DNA of 64,000 nucleotides from Ralstonia pickettii (GTDB taxonomy: Bacteria > Pseudomonadota > Gammaproteobacteria > Burkholderiales > Burkholderiaceae), in the NCBI RefSeq assembly GCF_001699815.1, contig NZ_MCGB01000039.1, forward strand, positions 1 through 64,000, given 5' to 3'. Position numbers and translations under genes: made by a program. Shown here piece after piece: positions 8,573 through 16,719 of this stretch (its first letter is position 1; each line of letters starts with the position of its first letter). Below the pieces are notes generated by a model. That model searched no databases. It worked only from the letters and a program-made list of their open reading frames with translations, and had not been told where the DNA came from.

Positions 8573-11350
8573 TCATCTGTCGCAGGTCAGCTCGACGTGC
8601 TGAGGCGTGAGCCTGGCGGGGTTGCCCGCCCCCAGTTCGATACGCCAGTCAGCCCCGTGCACGGCGGTCACGTCGCGGCCGTCCACGGTCGCCCGGCAAC
8701 GGGTTGCATTGGCAAAGCGGATGAACGGTCGCGTATAGCCGGCAACATCGACCGACAGCGAGCGGCCATCCGCACTGCGCCGCCAGTTCGACAACCGGCC
8801 GCTGGCCTCGCGCACGTAGGGCTGCGTTGGCGTGGTGTTCTCTAGCGCGAAGCGCGCCGAACCACTGGCCAGATGGATATAGGTTCCCCCCGGGCCCGCA
8901 GCGTAGCCGGCCACGTCGCGTGCATCGGCAAGGCGTGGCACGCCGGGTCCGGCCCAGCGCACGGTCCGCAGGTCGCCATTGCCGCGCACGACCCAGGCAT
9001 CGCCGTCGCGGGCTACAGCGTAGGTGCGGAAATCGAGCACCTTGCGAATGTAGTCCGACGCGTAGACCGGCATGACCGGCTGCGCGACAGCCCAGTCATA
9101 CACCTGCCGCAGAGCCGTCACCGAGGCCAGCTTGGTGCCCGAATACATGTGGTAGTAAATGCCGATTGGCTTGAAGCGGTAAGGCTTTTCGGTCAGCTCG
9201 AACGTTTCGATGGCCCGCGAGAAACCGTAATACGGGCCGTGCCAGAGGTTGGTGTAGATGTTCTCGTTCTGGTCGGGCGCAAATACCTGGAAGAGGCCAT
9301 CGCCTTTGTCTACGCCCAGCGGCGCCACGGCGGTCCAGCTCGGGTTGGAGCGCGTGATGTAGGTGTCGCCGCCGTTCATGTTCAGCACACCGGCCTCGAC
9401 GGTCTTTTGCACGGCAATCGGCGGCACCTGGCCGTTGCCGCTCCACAGCAGCACCTTCACCTGCTTGCCTGGCGGGGCGAGCTTGGTGTTGATGTAGTGG
9501 ATGGAGCCCGCGATCTCGCGATCGAAGCTGAAGCGGTAATTCGGAATGTTCAACGAGAAGGCGGTGTCGGTGCCTTCGGCCGTGGCGGCGGAGGCCGGAT
9601 CGGGCGGGTTGGTGGTGCGCAGCCAGTTGAACGGGTGCGAGAACGTATGGCTGGCCAGCTCCACGTAGGGCTGCGCAAAGAGGGTGCGCGCGATCGGCTC
9701 GAGCTGCGGCGTGAGCTTCGGGTACACGCCGTCGACCGCCACCTCGCCCTCGATGATCGACACGGTGGTCGGCACCTTGTAGCGATCGAGGATCTCGCGC
9801 AGCAATGCCTGGCCGGAGAACTCGCTCGGTGGAAACTCAGTGCGGGAGGCGAATCCGTCGCCGTCGATATGAACGGTCATCAATCGGCGGCCGTTCTCCG
9901 TCGTGGTATCTGGCACGGGCATGGCGGGCAGTTGCAGCGCGCGGCGCAGAAAATCGAGCGGCTGGATCACCCAGCGCGCCTGGTCGACATCGGGCATGCG
10001 GAAGACGCCAAACGGCTGCAGCACATAGCCGCCCCACGGCATGATGGCCGCCGCATCGTAGGCGTAACTGCCGGCGGAGAGCCGCAGCAGCGACTGCGCC
10101 CCCGCGACGCTGGGGTCGACCTTCACCCCCACGGCCATGCGCCGGTCGGGATGAGGCTGCAACTCGAAGCCCACCATGGGATCGCGCAAAACAATGTCAA
10201 GCGGCCCCGCCGGCGTGCCGGGCACGGTCTGTAGATCCAGCATCCGCGCCGTGGTGGCATCCATGTTCAGCCCGAACTGGTTGAACATCGCCACGCGAAC
10301 ACCGGCGCCCATCGTGCGCCTGAGCCACGATGACCACGTGCCCGGTCGCGATGCGTTGCCGTCGAACCAGGTGACGACGCCGGCATAGCGGTCGGGCGTC
10401 ACGGCCGGCAACGGCTTGTTGGCGTCGGCAAATTCGGTGCGATAGCCGAGATAGTTGATGGGCATGGCCAGATAGAGCACCGATGGCGCGGTGTTGCGGC
10501 TGGTGCCGGGCTCCTGGGGTTCGACCAGCAGGACACGGCGCGGCATCACTTCCAGCCGGCCGATGCCGATGAAGTCGGCGCCGGGCGTGGTGGCGTAGCT
10601 GGTCACGCCTGCAGCGCGCGCCATATTGGCGGTCTCACGCAGACAGGTACGGTTGTAGTTGGGGCAGTAATCAAGTGCGACGGCGGGTATGCGGTACTGC
10701 GCACCGATCTTGCGCAGCGTGGCAACGCGTGCGGCGCGGTCGGCATCGGTCACCTCTTGCAAGCCTTCCCCGCCGGTGCGCTCGCGCACCAGCCCGGCCG
10801 TCACCACGCCGGACAACTGCGGCGCGAGCGTCTCAAGCCACGCCGTGCCGCCGGCCAGCAGCCTGGTCTGCGGTGCACGCGCATGCAACGCCTGGACCAG
10901 TGCCGCAACGGCATTGGCGGCATCGGGCGCGCCGCGCTGGAGCGCGTCCAGCCCATCCAGCAGGAAGCCCGCGTAGCCCTGCGCGAGCAGCGGCGCAAAG
11001 ACCTGGTCGATCACGTTGGCAGGCCAGGCGCTTGTGCGCATTGCGTCGGTCTGCTGCGTCAGGTCCACGCGAGCGAACCAGAGCGTGGGCGATGGTTGCT
11101 TCGGATCGAAGCTGCCGGCCGTGGCCGGCTCCAGCACGACCCAGTCGAAGGCTTGCAGTTCAGCGACGGGGACATCGCGGCCGTAGTAGAAGGCGATCTG
11201 CGGCTCTGCCGAAGCGGACGTCGTCGGCTGCTGTGCACGAACGTTCGCAACGCCGAGCGCCAACGCCACGGCACCCAGCCACATCGGCCACATCGGCCAC
11301 ATCGGCCACCGCCACGATAACTTGCTGCCCTTTGCCTGCGTGTCCTGCAT
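8573..11350 (-). CDS. PelA-like bifunctional glycoside hydrolase / polysaccharide deacetylase
   Basis: 925 residues from the ATG at 11350 (GAGGA upstream); close to the ~950 residues of Pseudomonas PelA. The N-terminus has a signal anchor with a tandem PMW repeat, then a GH114-type domain (~45-270; AFYYGRDVPVAELQAFDWVVLEP, YAGFLLDGLD). In the middle is a deacetylase domain with the catalytic Asp motif HIDGDGF (~494-500) and the zinc-ligand motif HTFSHPF (~568-574), as in PelA. PelA trims and deacetylates the cationic exopolysaccharide Pel in the periplasm. No pelB-G genes are near, so here it is an orphan, and whether it acts on Pel or another glycan is open. Confidence 0.85.
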   Translation of the reverse strand: MQDTQAKGSKLSWRWPMWPMWPMWLGAVALALGVANVRAQQPTTSASAEPQIAFYYGRDVPVAELQAFDWVVLEPATAGSFDPKQPSPTLWFARVDLTQQTDAMRTSAWPANVIDQVFAPLLAQGYAGFLLDGLDALQRGAPDAANAVAALVQALHARAPQTRLLAGGTAWLETLAPQLSGVVTAGLVRERTGGEGLQEVTDADRAARVATLRKIGAQYRIPAVALDYCPNYNRTCLRETANMARAAGVTSYATTPGADFIGIGRLEVMPRRVLLVEPQEPGTSRNTAPSVLYLAMPINYLGYRTEFADANKPLPAVTPDRYAGVVTWFDGNASRPGTWSSWLRRTMGAGVRVAMFNQFGLNMDATTARMLDLQTVPGTPAGPLDIVLRDPMVGFELQPHPDRRMAVGVKVDPSVAGAQSLLRLSAGSYAYDAAAIMPWGGYVLQPFGVFRMPDVDQARWVIQPLDFLRRALQLPAMPVPDTTTENGRRLMTVHIDGDGFASRTEFPPSEFSGQALLREILDRYKVPTTVSIIEGEVAVDGVYPKLTPQLEPIARTLFAQPYVELASHTFSHPFNWLRTTNPPDPASAATAEGTDTAFSLNIPNYRFSFDREIAGSIHYINTKLAPPGKQVKVLLWSGNGQVPPIAVQKTVEAGVLNMNGGDTYITRSNPSWTAVAPLGVDKGDGLFQVFAPDQNENIYTNLWHGPYYGFSRAIETFELTEKPYRFKPIGIYYHMYSGTKLASVTALRQVYDWAVAQPVMPVYASDYIRKVLDFRTYAVARDGDAWVVRGNGDLRTVRWAGPGVPRLADARDVAGYAAGPGGTYIHLASGSARFALENTTPTQPYVREASGRLSNWRRSADGRSLSVDVAGYTRPFIRFANATRCRATVDGRDVTAVHGADWRIELGAGNPARLTPQHVELTCDR
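11282..11308. repeat. 9-bp tandem repeat, three units, inside the signal peptide of the PelA-like gene
   Basis: CATCGGCCA three times in a row, with a partial copy before it; in frame it encodes Trp-Pro-Met units. A change in copy number would keep the frame but alter the hydrophobic segment. Confidence 0.85.
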
Positions 11351-11470
11351 CCCGGTCCTCGAAAAGTCTGTCCGACATGCATTGTGCCGGGCGGCCATCC
11401 GATTGCAATGTTTGTGGGCCGGGGCGTGCCCGCCGCGATGCCCCTTGGGGGCACATGGCGGGAACCCGGC

Positions 11471-11698
11471 TCAGTAACCGACCACCGTGTAGTGCGGGAA
11501 TTCCGCTTCGAACGCCTTCTCCAGGTCGTCGACGCTGGCGACAGCCGACGTGTAGACAACAGTTGTCGAGCCGCTGTCGTAGGCCAGCGTGACAGCCCAG
11601 GTGCCATGCGCCTGGTTGACGCGATCGCGTGCGGCCTGGGCCGCCAGTTGACCCGGGCCGTTATCAGGTTTGGTTCCGTAGACTTTGCAGTGGGACAT
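11471..11698 (-). CDS. Small hypothetical protein
   Basis: 75 residues from the ATG at 11698, with CGGAGTGA upstream (MSHCKVYGTKPDNGPGQLAAQAARDRVNQAHGTW...). It has no signal peptide or membrane segment. The middle is alternating beta/alpha in character with a hydrophobic strand VTLAYDSGSTTVVYTSAVAS and an acidic helix VDDLEKAFEAEFP. It lies alone between the PelA-like gene and the SDR gene, on the same strand but with wide gaps. No family recognised; coding potential is supported by the ribosome site and by third-position GC. Confidence 0.6.
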   Translation of the reverse strand: MSHCKVYGTKPDNGPGQLAAQAARDRVNQAHGTWAVTLAYDSGSTTVVYTSAVASVDDLEKAFEAEFPHYTVVGY

Positions 11699-11895
11699 GG
11701 CAATCACTCCGAAGATGTGGAAGGAATGCCGCCGGCGCACGGGCAAGGACACGCGCGGTCTGCCTGGTCTGCGTTCTCAACGATACGGGCGAACAGACGC
11801 ACTGCCGGCGGGTCCCGCCGGCATGCACCAGCGACACGGCCAGCGTAAAAGCCGGGGCCGCGCGCCGGAATGGTGCGTTCGTCAGGGCTGACGTT

Positions 11896-12684
11896 CTAGA
11901 ACGCCGACTTCACCACGCCGCCGTCCACACGCAGCGCAGCGCCCGTGGTGGCCGACGACAGCGGGCTGGCCACGTAGGCAACCAGGTTGGCGACTTCCTG
12001 CGTGGTGGCAAAGCGCTTGATGAGCGAGGTCGGCCGCGCCGTCTCGAAGAAGGTTTTCTCGAACGCTTCGAAGCTCTGCCCGCCCGAGAGCTTTTCGACA
12101 AACGCGTCTACGCCTTCGGAACGCGTCGGCCCCGGCAGCACGGCATTCACCGTGATGGCCGTGCCCGCGGTCAACTCGGCCAATCCGCGCGAGAGGCCCA
12201 GCAGCGCGGTCTTCGTGACACCGTAGTGGATCATCTCCACCGGAATCTGCACGCCACTCTCGCTGCTGATGAACACGATGCGTCCCCAGTTCTGTGCACG
12301 CATACCAGGCAGGTAGGCGCGCGACAGCCGCGCGCCGCTCAGCACGTTCACGTTGAAGAAGTGCTGCCACTCGGCGTCGTCGATTTCCTCGAACGGCTTG
12401 GGGTCGAAGATACCGAGGTTGTTGATGAGGATGTCGACCTTGGGAAAGCGGCCGAGCAGCGCGTCGACCTGGCCCGGATCGGACAGGTCACCGGCAAAGC
12501 CCTCGACCTGGGCGTCGGGCACTTCGGTGCGCAGGCGTGCAATCGCGTCGTCCACGGACGCTTGGGTACGGCCGTTGACGATCACGCGGGCGCCTTCGGC
12601 GGCCAGTGCTACAGCAATGGCATGACCGATGCCCTTGGTCGAGCCGGTCACGAGAGCGAGCTTGTTCTGAAGGTGGAGGTTCAT
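11896..12684 (-). CDS. Short-chain dehydrogenase/reductase
   Basis: 262 residues from the ATG at 12684 (MNLHLQNKLALVTGS); a longer frame upstream looks non-coding and there is no strong Shine-Dalgarno. Classical SDR features: TGSTKGIG cofactor loop (13-20), NNLG (~88), the catalytic Ser in SSESG, and YGVTK with Tyr ~154 and Lys ~158. The C-terminus LRVDGGVVKSAF is also typical. It is an NAD(P)-dependent oxidoreductase of unknown substrate. It is divergent from a MarR regulator, a common arrangement in which the regulator represses the enzyme gene and a ligand relieves it. Confidence 0.9.
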   Translation of the reverse strand: MNLHLQNKLALVTGSTKGIGHAIAVALAAEGARVIVNGRTQASVDDAIARLRTEVPDAQVEGFAGDLSDPGQVDALLGRFPKVDILINNLGIFDPKPFEEIDDAEWQHFFNVNVLSGARLSRAYLPGMRAQNWGRIVFISSESGVQIPVEMIHYGVTKTALLGLSRGLAELTAGTAITVNAVLPGPTRSEGVDAFVEKLSGGQSFEAFEKTFFETARPTSLIKRFATTQEVANLVAYVASPLSSATTGAALRVDGGVVKSAF

Positions 12685-12818
12685 GGCATTCAAAAAAGGA
12701 AAATGGAGGAGGACGAGCACGCCGCGCCACATGGTGCAAGTTGGTCACGGCGTCGACGTTTCAACCATGATACGAACCGCCTCGCCCCTTGGCAGCCGCA
12801 ATCGTTTTGCAGCGGTAT

Positions 12819-12845
12819 CCAACGAGATTTGACGATCGGCGTTGG
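12819..12845. promoter_or_regulatory. Inverted repeat between SDR and MarR genes
   Basis: CCAACG - 15 bases - CGTTGG within the divergent promoter region. It may be an operator of the MarR regulator; arms are short and spacing is wide, so this is weak. Confidence 0.3.
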
Positions 12846-12966
12846 TATCGATCCCGGCTTGACGGCCTGGGCAAGCGACGATTAGTGTGCAATGAAGTAC
12901 GCCCAGCGTTACGGGAACGCGGCGCGCCTTACAAGCCGGATCACCGGCAGAACGGGGAGCACGACC

Positions 12967-13455
12967 ATGAGCATCGACGTACAGACACCTGAGGCCGCCG
13001 ACACCAGCACCAGTGAAGGCGCCTACCAGCTTGACACCATGGACCGCGATACCAACATCGGTAGGCTCGTGCACCGGGTCCGACACGCGTTGGTGACGCA
13101 TATCGACAGTGCCCTGGCATCGCTGGACTTGACAGCCGCGCAATGGACGGTCGTCATCTACCTGGCCGAAGACCTGGCCACCACGCCGGCCGAACTCTCG
13201 CGCCTGCTGCACTACGATCCGGGCGCGATGACGCGGCTGATCGATCGGCTGGAGAAGAAGAACATCGTCAAGCGCGCGCCCAGCGATGCGGACCGCCGCT
13301 CGGTGGTGGTCTCGCTCACCGAGCAGGGCCGCGCGCTCTATCCGGAAATCCGGCCGCTAATCATCGACGTGCTGAACCACCTGCTGCGCGGGTTTTCGCA
13401 AACCGAGGTCAAGCAGTTGGAAAACCTGCTGTTGCGCGTGCTGCACAACGCCTGA
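12967..13455 (+). CDS. MarR-family transcriptional regulator
   Basis: 162 residues from the ATG at 12967 (GGGGAGC upstream). The MarR winged helix is clear: LDLTAAQWTVVIYLAEDLATTPAELSRLLHYDPGAMTRLIDRLEKKNIVKRAPSDADRRSVVVSLTEQG, with the DRR wing motif. The N-terminal ~30 residues are low-complexity. It binds DNA as a dimer in response to small molecules, usually aromatic compounds or oxidants. The adjacent divergent SDR gene is the likely target. It ends in its own terminator, whose stem begins inside the last codons. Confidence 0.9.
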   Translation: MSIDVQTPEAADTSTSEGAYQLDTMDRDTNIGRLVHRVRHALVTHIDSALASLDLTAAQWTVVIYLAEDLATTPAELSRLLHYDPGAMTRLIDRLEKKNIVKRAPSDADRRSVVVSLTEQGRALYPEIRPLIIDVLNHLLRGFSQTEVKQLENLLLRVLHNA

Positions 13456-13471
13456 TCGGATCAGGCGTTTT
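13448..13471 (+). terminator. Terminator of the MarR gene
   Basis: ACGCCTGATC / GATCAGGCGT, a perfect 10-base inverted repeat with almost no spacer, followed by TTTTC; it overlaps the stop codon. Confidence 0.75.
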
Positions 13472-13537
13472 CGGTTGGGCAGTCTCAGCCGACAGCGTTG
13501 CCGGTGCGCTGGGGCTCGGGCGGGTGCCGCTTAGCGC

Positions 13538-14236
13538 TCACTGCCCCTCAAGCTCGTGCTTGATCTTGAACAGCTCGGTATCGGTGCGAATACCCAGCTT
13601 GCGATAGGCCGATTGCTTTTGCGAGCTGATCGTCTTGATGCTGCGCGCAAATTTCTCGGCAATGTCCGTGACCGACATGCCGTCCAGGCAGCAGCGCAGT
13701 ACCTCGCGCTCGCGCGGGCTGAGTTCGGAGCGGTCGATCAGGGCGGACAGCTTGGTGCCATTGGTGACGGGCGCGGGCGCATCGGCGGAAAGCGCATCGC
13801 GCTCCATCTCGGCAGCCAGCGCGGCATTCAGGCGCTTGCCGCCCGCGGCCACCGTGCGGATGGCGCGTACCAATTCCGACAGATCCTCTTCCTTGCCGAC
13901 AAAACCGCGTGCGCCGGCATGCATGACCATGCCCACCGTCGCCATGTTGTGATGCGCCGACGCCACCAGGATCTTCAAGTCCGGATAGCGCACGCGGATC
14001 AGGCGGATCAGGTTCAGCCCGTCAATCTCGGTGGGTCCGAGCGAGTAGTCCATCAGCAGGACATCCACCTCAAGGCTTTTGTCTTTGAGTGCCTGCACGA
14101 TTTCGCGACCCGAGGCGAACATGCCGGAAACCTCGATGTCGGCCTCCTGTTTCAGGCGCGCAGCCAGACCATGGCGGACAACCGCATGGTCATCGAGCAC
14201 GATCACGCGGATCGGCCGGGTCGCGGTCCAATTCAT
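13538..14236 (-). CDS. Response regulator, RcsB-like LuxR family
   Basis: 232 residues. The receiver has VIVLDDHAVVRHGL, the phosphoacceptor Asp in VLLMDYSLGPTEIDGLNLI (~63) and a Lys in GFVGKEEDL. The SxxPTxIDGLxLIRxIR pattern resembles RcsB/BsrA-type regulators. The C-terminal GerE helix-turn-helix is LSPREREVLRCCLDGMSVTDIAEKFARSIKTISSQKQSAYRKLGI. No kinase is adjacent; it is an orphan in this window. It reads away from the protease-lipoprotein pair. Targets are unknown. Confidence 0.9.
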   Translation of the reverse strand: MNWTATRPIRVIVLDDHAVVRHGLAARLKQEADIEVSGMFASGREIVQALKDKSLEVDVLLMDYSLGPTEIDGLNLIRLIRVRYPDLKILVASAHHNMATVGMVMHAGARGFVGKEEDLSELVRAIRTVAAGGKRLNAALAAEMERDALSADAPAPVTNGTKLSALIDRSELSPREREVLRCCLDGMSVTDIAEKFARSIKTISSQKQSAYRKLGIRTDTELFKIKHELEGQ

Positions 14237-14338
14237 GTTGGCAGGTTCCTATTCGACGGGGATTACTCGCAGCACAAGAGCGCCCCAAGATGCCGCAGAG
14301 GCCGACATCTTAATAGCATTCCGGCGTAGCAACGGTGG

Positions 14339-15268
14339 TCACTTGGCCTCGACGATGGTGTCGTCTCGGGCGTAGACGCGGCAATTGACCCATCGCTCGG
14401 TACAGAAAGCCATCGCCCGAAATTCTGCGTTCTGGCCTACGGCCCAGGAGTAGTGATCGCCGTCGGAGGCGACAAAAATCTTCGGCCACGTTTTCTTCAG
14501 ATACATATCGAAGCCGGCCTGTTGGTTTCGCCCGAGTTCGCCGGAGCGGCCTGGTGGCGCCGCCTGCGCGCTCGATGCGTAAGCGGCCGGTGCAGCCGTC
14601 GCCTGAGCCAGCGATTTCTGCCCGCGCGCAGGGACATCGGCAATCCAGTCCGCAGGAATCGCGAAGTTCAGGTTCTGCCCCATGGTGAGCACGACTTGAT
14701 GGTCTGTTATGCCAATCAATCGGCCGTCCGCATCGAACAGGCCGCCCCCGCTGGACCCTTGTGAGATTGGGGCAGACGTCTGGATGCTCTTGAGACGTCC
14801 TTCGTCATCGGTACGCAATGACGAGATCAAACCCTCACTGATCGTCAGCTCCAGCCCCAGCGGATTGCCGACTGCGTACACCTTCTGCCCCGTCACGAGC
14901 GCGCTACCCGGAGCAAGCGTCACTGCAGGCGCGTGGAAATCCGCGACCCGCAGTTGACAGAGGTCGCGCTCCACGTCGGGATACTGCAAGCGAGCACCGT
15001 AGCTTGCGTTGCCGCGTTTGAGCCAGACTTGCTTGCCGCCGCGCAGCACATGGCAGTTCGTAATCGCCACACCATCGGCAATGACCACTGCGCTGCCAAT
15101 GGACAGCGGCCGGCCGTCCGAACCCGCAACGCGGACCTCCCAGACGCTAGGCGAGACCTTGGCAAAGACCGCTGCGGGCTCAAGCGCGACCGCGCGCTCT
15201 GCAGCGCCGGCGCAGACCACGGCAGCAGCCAGCAGTGAAACCAGTCGAACGATATGCATGTTAGTCAA
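14339..15268 (-). CDS. Periplasmic trypsin-like serine protease
   Basis: 309 residues. A TTG at 15268 has GAGGCGG at correct spacing; an ATG at 15259 is the alternative start. A signal peptide (HIVRLVSLLAAAVVCAGAAERAVA) precedes a chymotrypsin/HtrA-like fold with all three catalytic residues: His in ITNCHVL (~73), Asp in ERDLCQL (~102) and Ser in ISQGSSGGGLF (~173). There is no PDZ domain after the protease, unlike DegP. The C-terminal ~90 residues hold a Pro/Ala linker and a small domain with two cysteines. It is 10 bases downstream of the lipoprotein gene, so they form an operon. Confidence 0.85.
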   Translation of the reverse strand: MTNMHIVRLVSLLAAAVVCAGAAERAVALEPAAVFAKVSPSVWEVRVAGSDGRPLSIGSAVVIADGVAITNCHVLRGGKQVWLKRGNASYGARLQYPDVERDLCQLRVADFHAPAVTLAPGSALVTGQKVYAVGNPLGLELTISEGLISSLRTDDEGRLKSIQTSAPISQGSSGGGLFDADGRLIGITDHQVVLTMGQNLNFAIPADWIADVPARGQKSLAQATAAPAAYASSAQAAPPGRSGELGRNQQAGFDMYLKKTWPKIFVASDGDHYSWAVGQNAEFRAMAFCTERWVNCRVYARDDTIVEAK

Positions 15269-15278
15269 GCGGGCCGCC

Positions 15279-15845
15279 TCATTGGGGCACCAGCAAATCT
15301 TTGAGGTCGCTCAGCGTGGTCGATCCATCTTCCGAACGGGTGCGATCACGCATGTGCGCGATATCGGCGTCGGTCAAGGGCTGGCAAGCAGATTGCGTTG
15401 CCCATTGCCGATAGCGCGCAGCCACCGGGCGCCATGACAGCCCATTGCTGGATTCGATGAGTGCCGCCCGACAGCCCCGCTCGCTTTCGGAGTAAGTCGA
15501 ACGCAACTGGTAACGGTGCCCCGTCAGCGGAACGAAACTCACCGCAACCGAGCAGAAATAGGTCAGGTTCCCCGCCGGACGCACGAAGTTCACGGCCATG
15601 GTCGTCGGCACGTCGGTCAGCACACGCACGGAGCGCGCTGGCTGGTTCGTGGCAATTGCCACGCGTTGCCCCGTGCATGTGCGGGCGTCATCGAATACCA
15701 GCAATGCGGCGGCCGCGCCGCTGGCGGGCCGTATAAACTCAACCGGCACGGTCCGGGCACCCGCGGGCGGTTCTACATACGGCTGTGCGCAGCCCGCAAG
15801 CCACAAAGCGCCTCCCAACAAAGAGGCGGTCATTCTGAGCGTCAT
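15279..15845 (-). CDS. Lipoprotein of unknown function
   Basis: 188 residues from the ATG at 15845, preceded by GGGGGGAG. A lipobox LWLAGC near residue 17 predicts lipidation at Cys; the mature part starts AQPYVEPPAG. It has several cysteines (CTGQ, TYFCSVAV, RGCRAALI, SACQPL) that could form disulfides and a Tyr/Thr-rich beta region (LTGHRYQLRSTYSESERGCRAALIE). It precedes the serine protease in one transcript and may be its partner or substrate; that is inference. No family name is recognised. Confidence 0.75.
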   Translation of the reverse strand: MTLRMTASLLGGALWLAGCAQPYVEPPAGARTVPVEFIRPASGAAAALLVFDDARTCTGQRVAIATNQPARSVRVLTDVPTTMAVNFVRPAGNLTYFCSVAVSFVPLTGHRYQLRSTYSESERGCRAALIESSNGLSWRPVAARYRQWATQSACQPLTDADIAHMRDRTRSEDGSTTLSDLKDLLVPQ

Positions 15846-16006
15846 GCGCTCCCCCCCAAAGGCAACCTTTTCTGAGATCGGCATTTCCTTCTTCGAGCGC
15901 AGTGGCACGCACGCTCGATGCCGCTGAAGTGTAACCAAAGGTGACGGAGAGGGACTGACCTGAGTACCAGCGTTGTGCGCGCGCGTCGGCCGCGGGTCAG
16001 CCGCGC

Positions 16007-16615
16007 TCAGGCCAGCGCCGCGTCGATGCGCGCCTGCGTGCTGCGGCGCGCGCGCTCGAACACCGCCATGTCGCCCATCAGAAACGCCACGTTGGCGTTG
16101 GAGCGAAACGATTCGATCTCAAAGACGAGCTGATCGACGTCGACATCCGCGCGCAATTCACCGGCCGCCTGCGCCGCGGCAATCGTCTCGCGAAACCGCG
16201 CACGCACCGACTCGCGGTGTCCGCGCACACGATCCTGGATCGCGCCCGGGCGGGCCCGGTATTCGTAGCTGGCCGCGCAGACAAAGCAGCCGCCTGGCGA
16301 TGCGCCGCTGGCCACGTAGTCGAACCAGCCGTCGGTCAGCGCCCGCAGGCGGGCAAGCGGGCTTTCCAGCGCCAGCGCGGGCTTCACCACCTTCTCGCGG
16401 TAGTGCACCACGCCCGCGTCGAGCGTGGAGAGCTGCAGCGTTTCCTTGTCGCCGAAGAGCACCTGGATATTGCCCTTGCCCACGCCTGCATCCGTGGCCA
16501 AGCGGCCGATGGTGAGGCCCTCCAGCCCATCGGTGGAAGCGATGGCGGTGGCGTGCTCCAACACCTGGGCGCGCGCGCGTTCGCCACGCTGGCGGCGGCC
16601 GTCGGTTTTGTTCAT
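16007..16615 (-). CDS. TetR-family regulator of the adjacent MFS pump
   Basis: 202 residues. The N-terminal DNA-binding domain is evident: RAQVLEHATAIASTDGLEGLTIGRLATDAGVGKGNIQVLFGDKETLQ (helix-turn-helix ~33-55). The C-terminal ligand domain contains a WFDYVASGASPGGCFVCAASYEYRARPG segment typical of the TetR_C_6-like group. It is divergent from the MFS transporter gene, with a palindrome in the ~105-base gap, the standard layout for a repressor of drug efflux. The ligand is unknown. Confidence 0.9.
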   Translation of the reverse strand: MNKTDGRRQRGERARAQVLEHATAIASTDGLEGLTIGRLATDAGVGKGNIQVLFGDKETLQLSTLDAGVVHYREKVVKPALALESPLARLRALTDGWFDYVASGASPGGCFVCAASYEYRARPGAIQDRVRGHRESVRARFRETIAAAQAAGELRADVDVDQLVFEIESFRSNANVAFLMGDMAVFERARRSTQARIDAALA

Positions 16616-16681
16616 GGCAATGCCCTATCGATGAGTGGGGTCAACACAATCGACCCTTGACGTGGGCCAATCGCCCTTTAG

Positions 16682-16699
16682 TATACGTACGACCGTATA
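16682..16699. promoter_or_regulatory. Palindromic operator between tetR and MFS genes
   Basis: TATACG - 6 bases - CGTATA, perfectly symmetrical, 20 bases upstream of the MFS start. Its position and symmetry fit a TetR dimer site covering the transporter promoter. Confidence 0.65.
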
Positions 16700-16719
16700 T
16701 TAATAACCCGAGATCGCCC

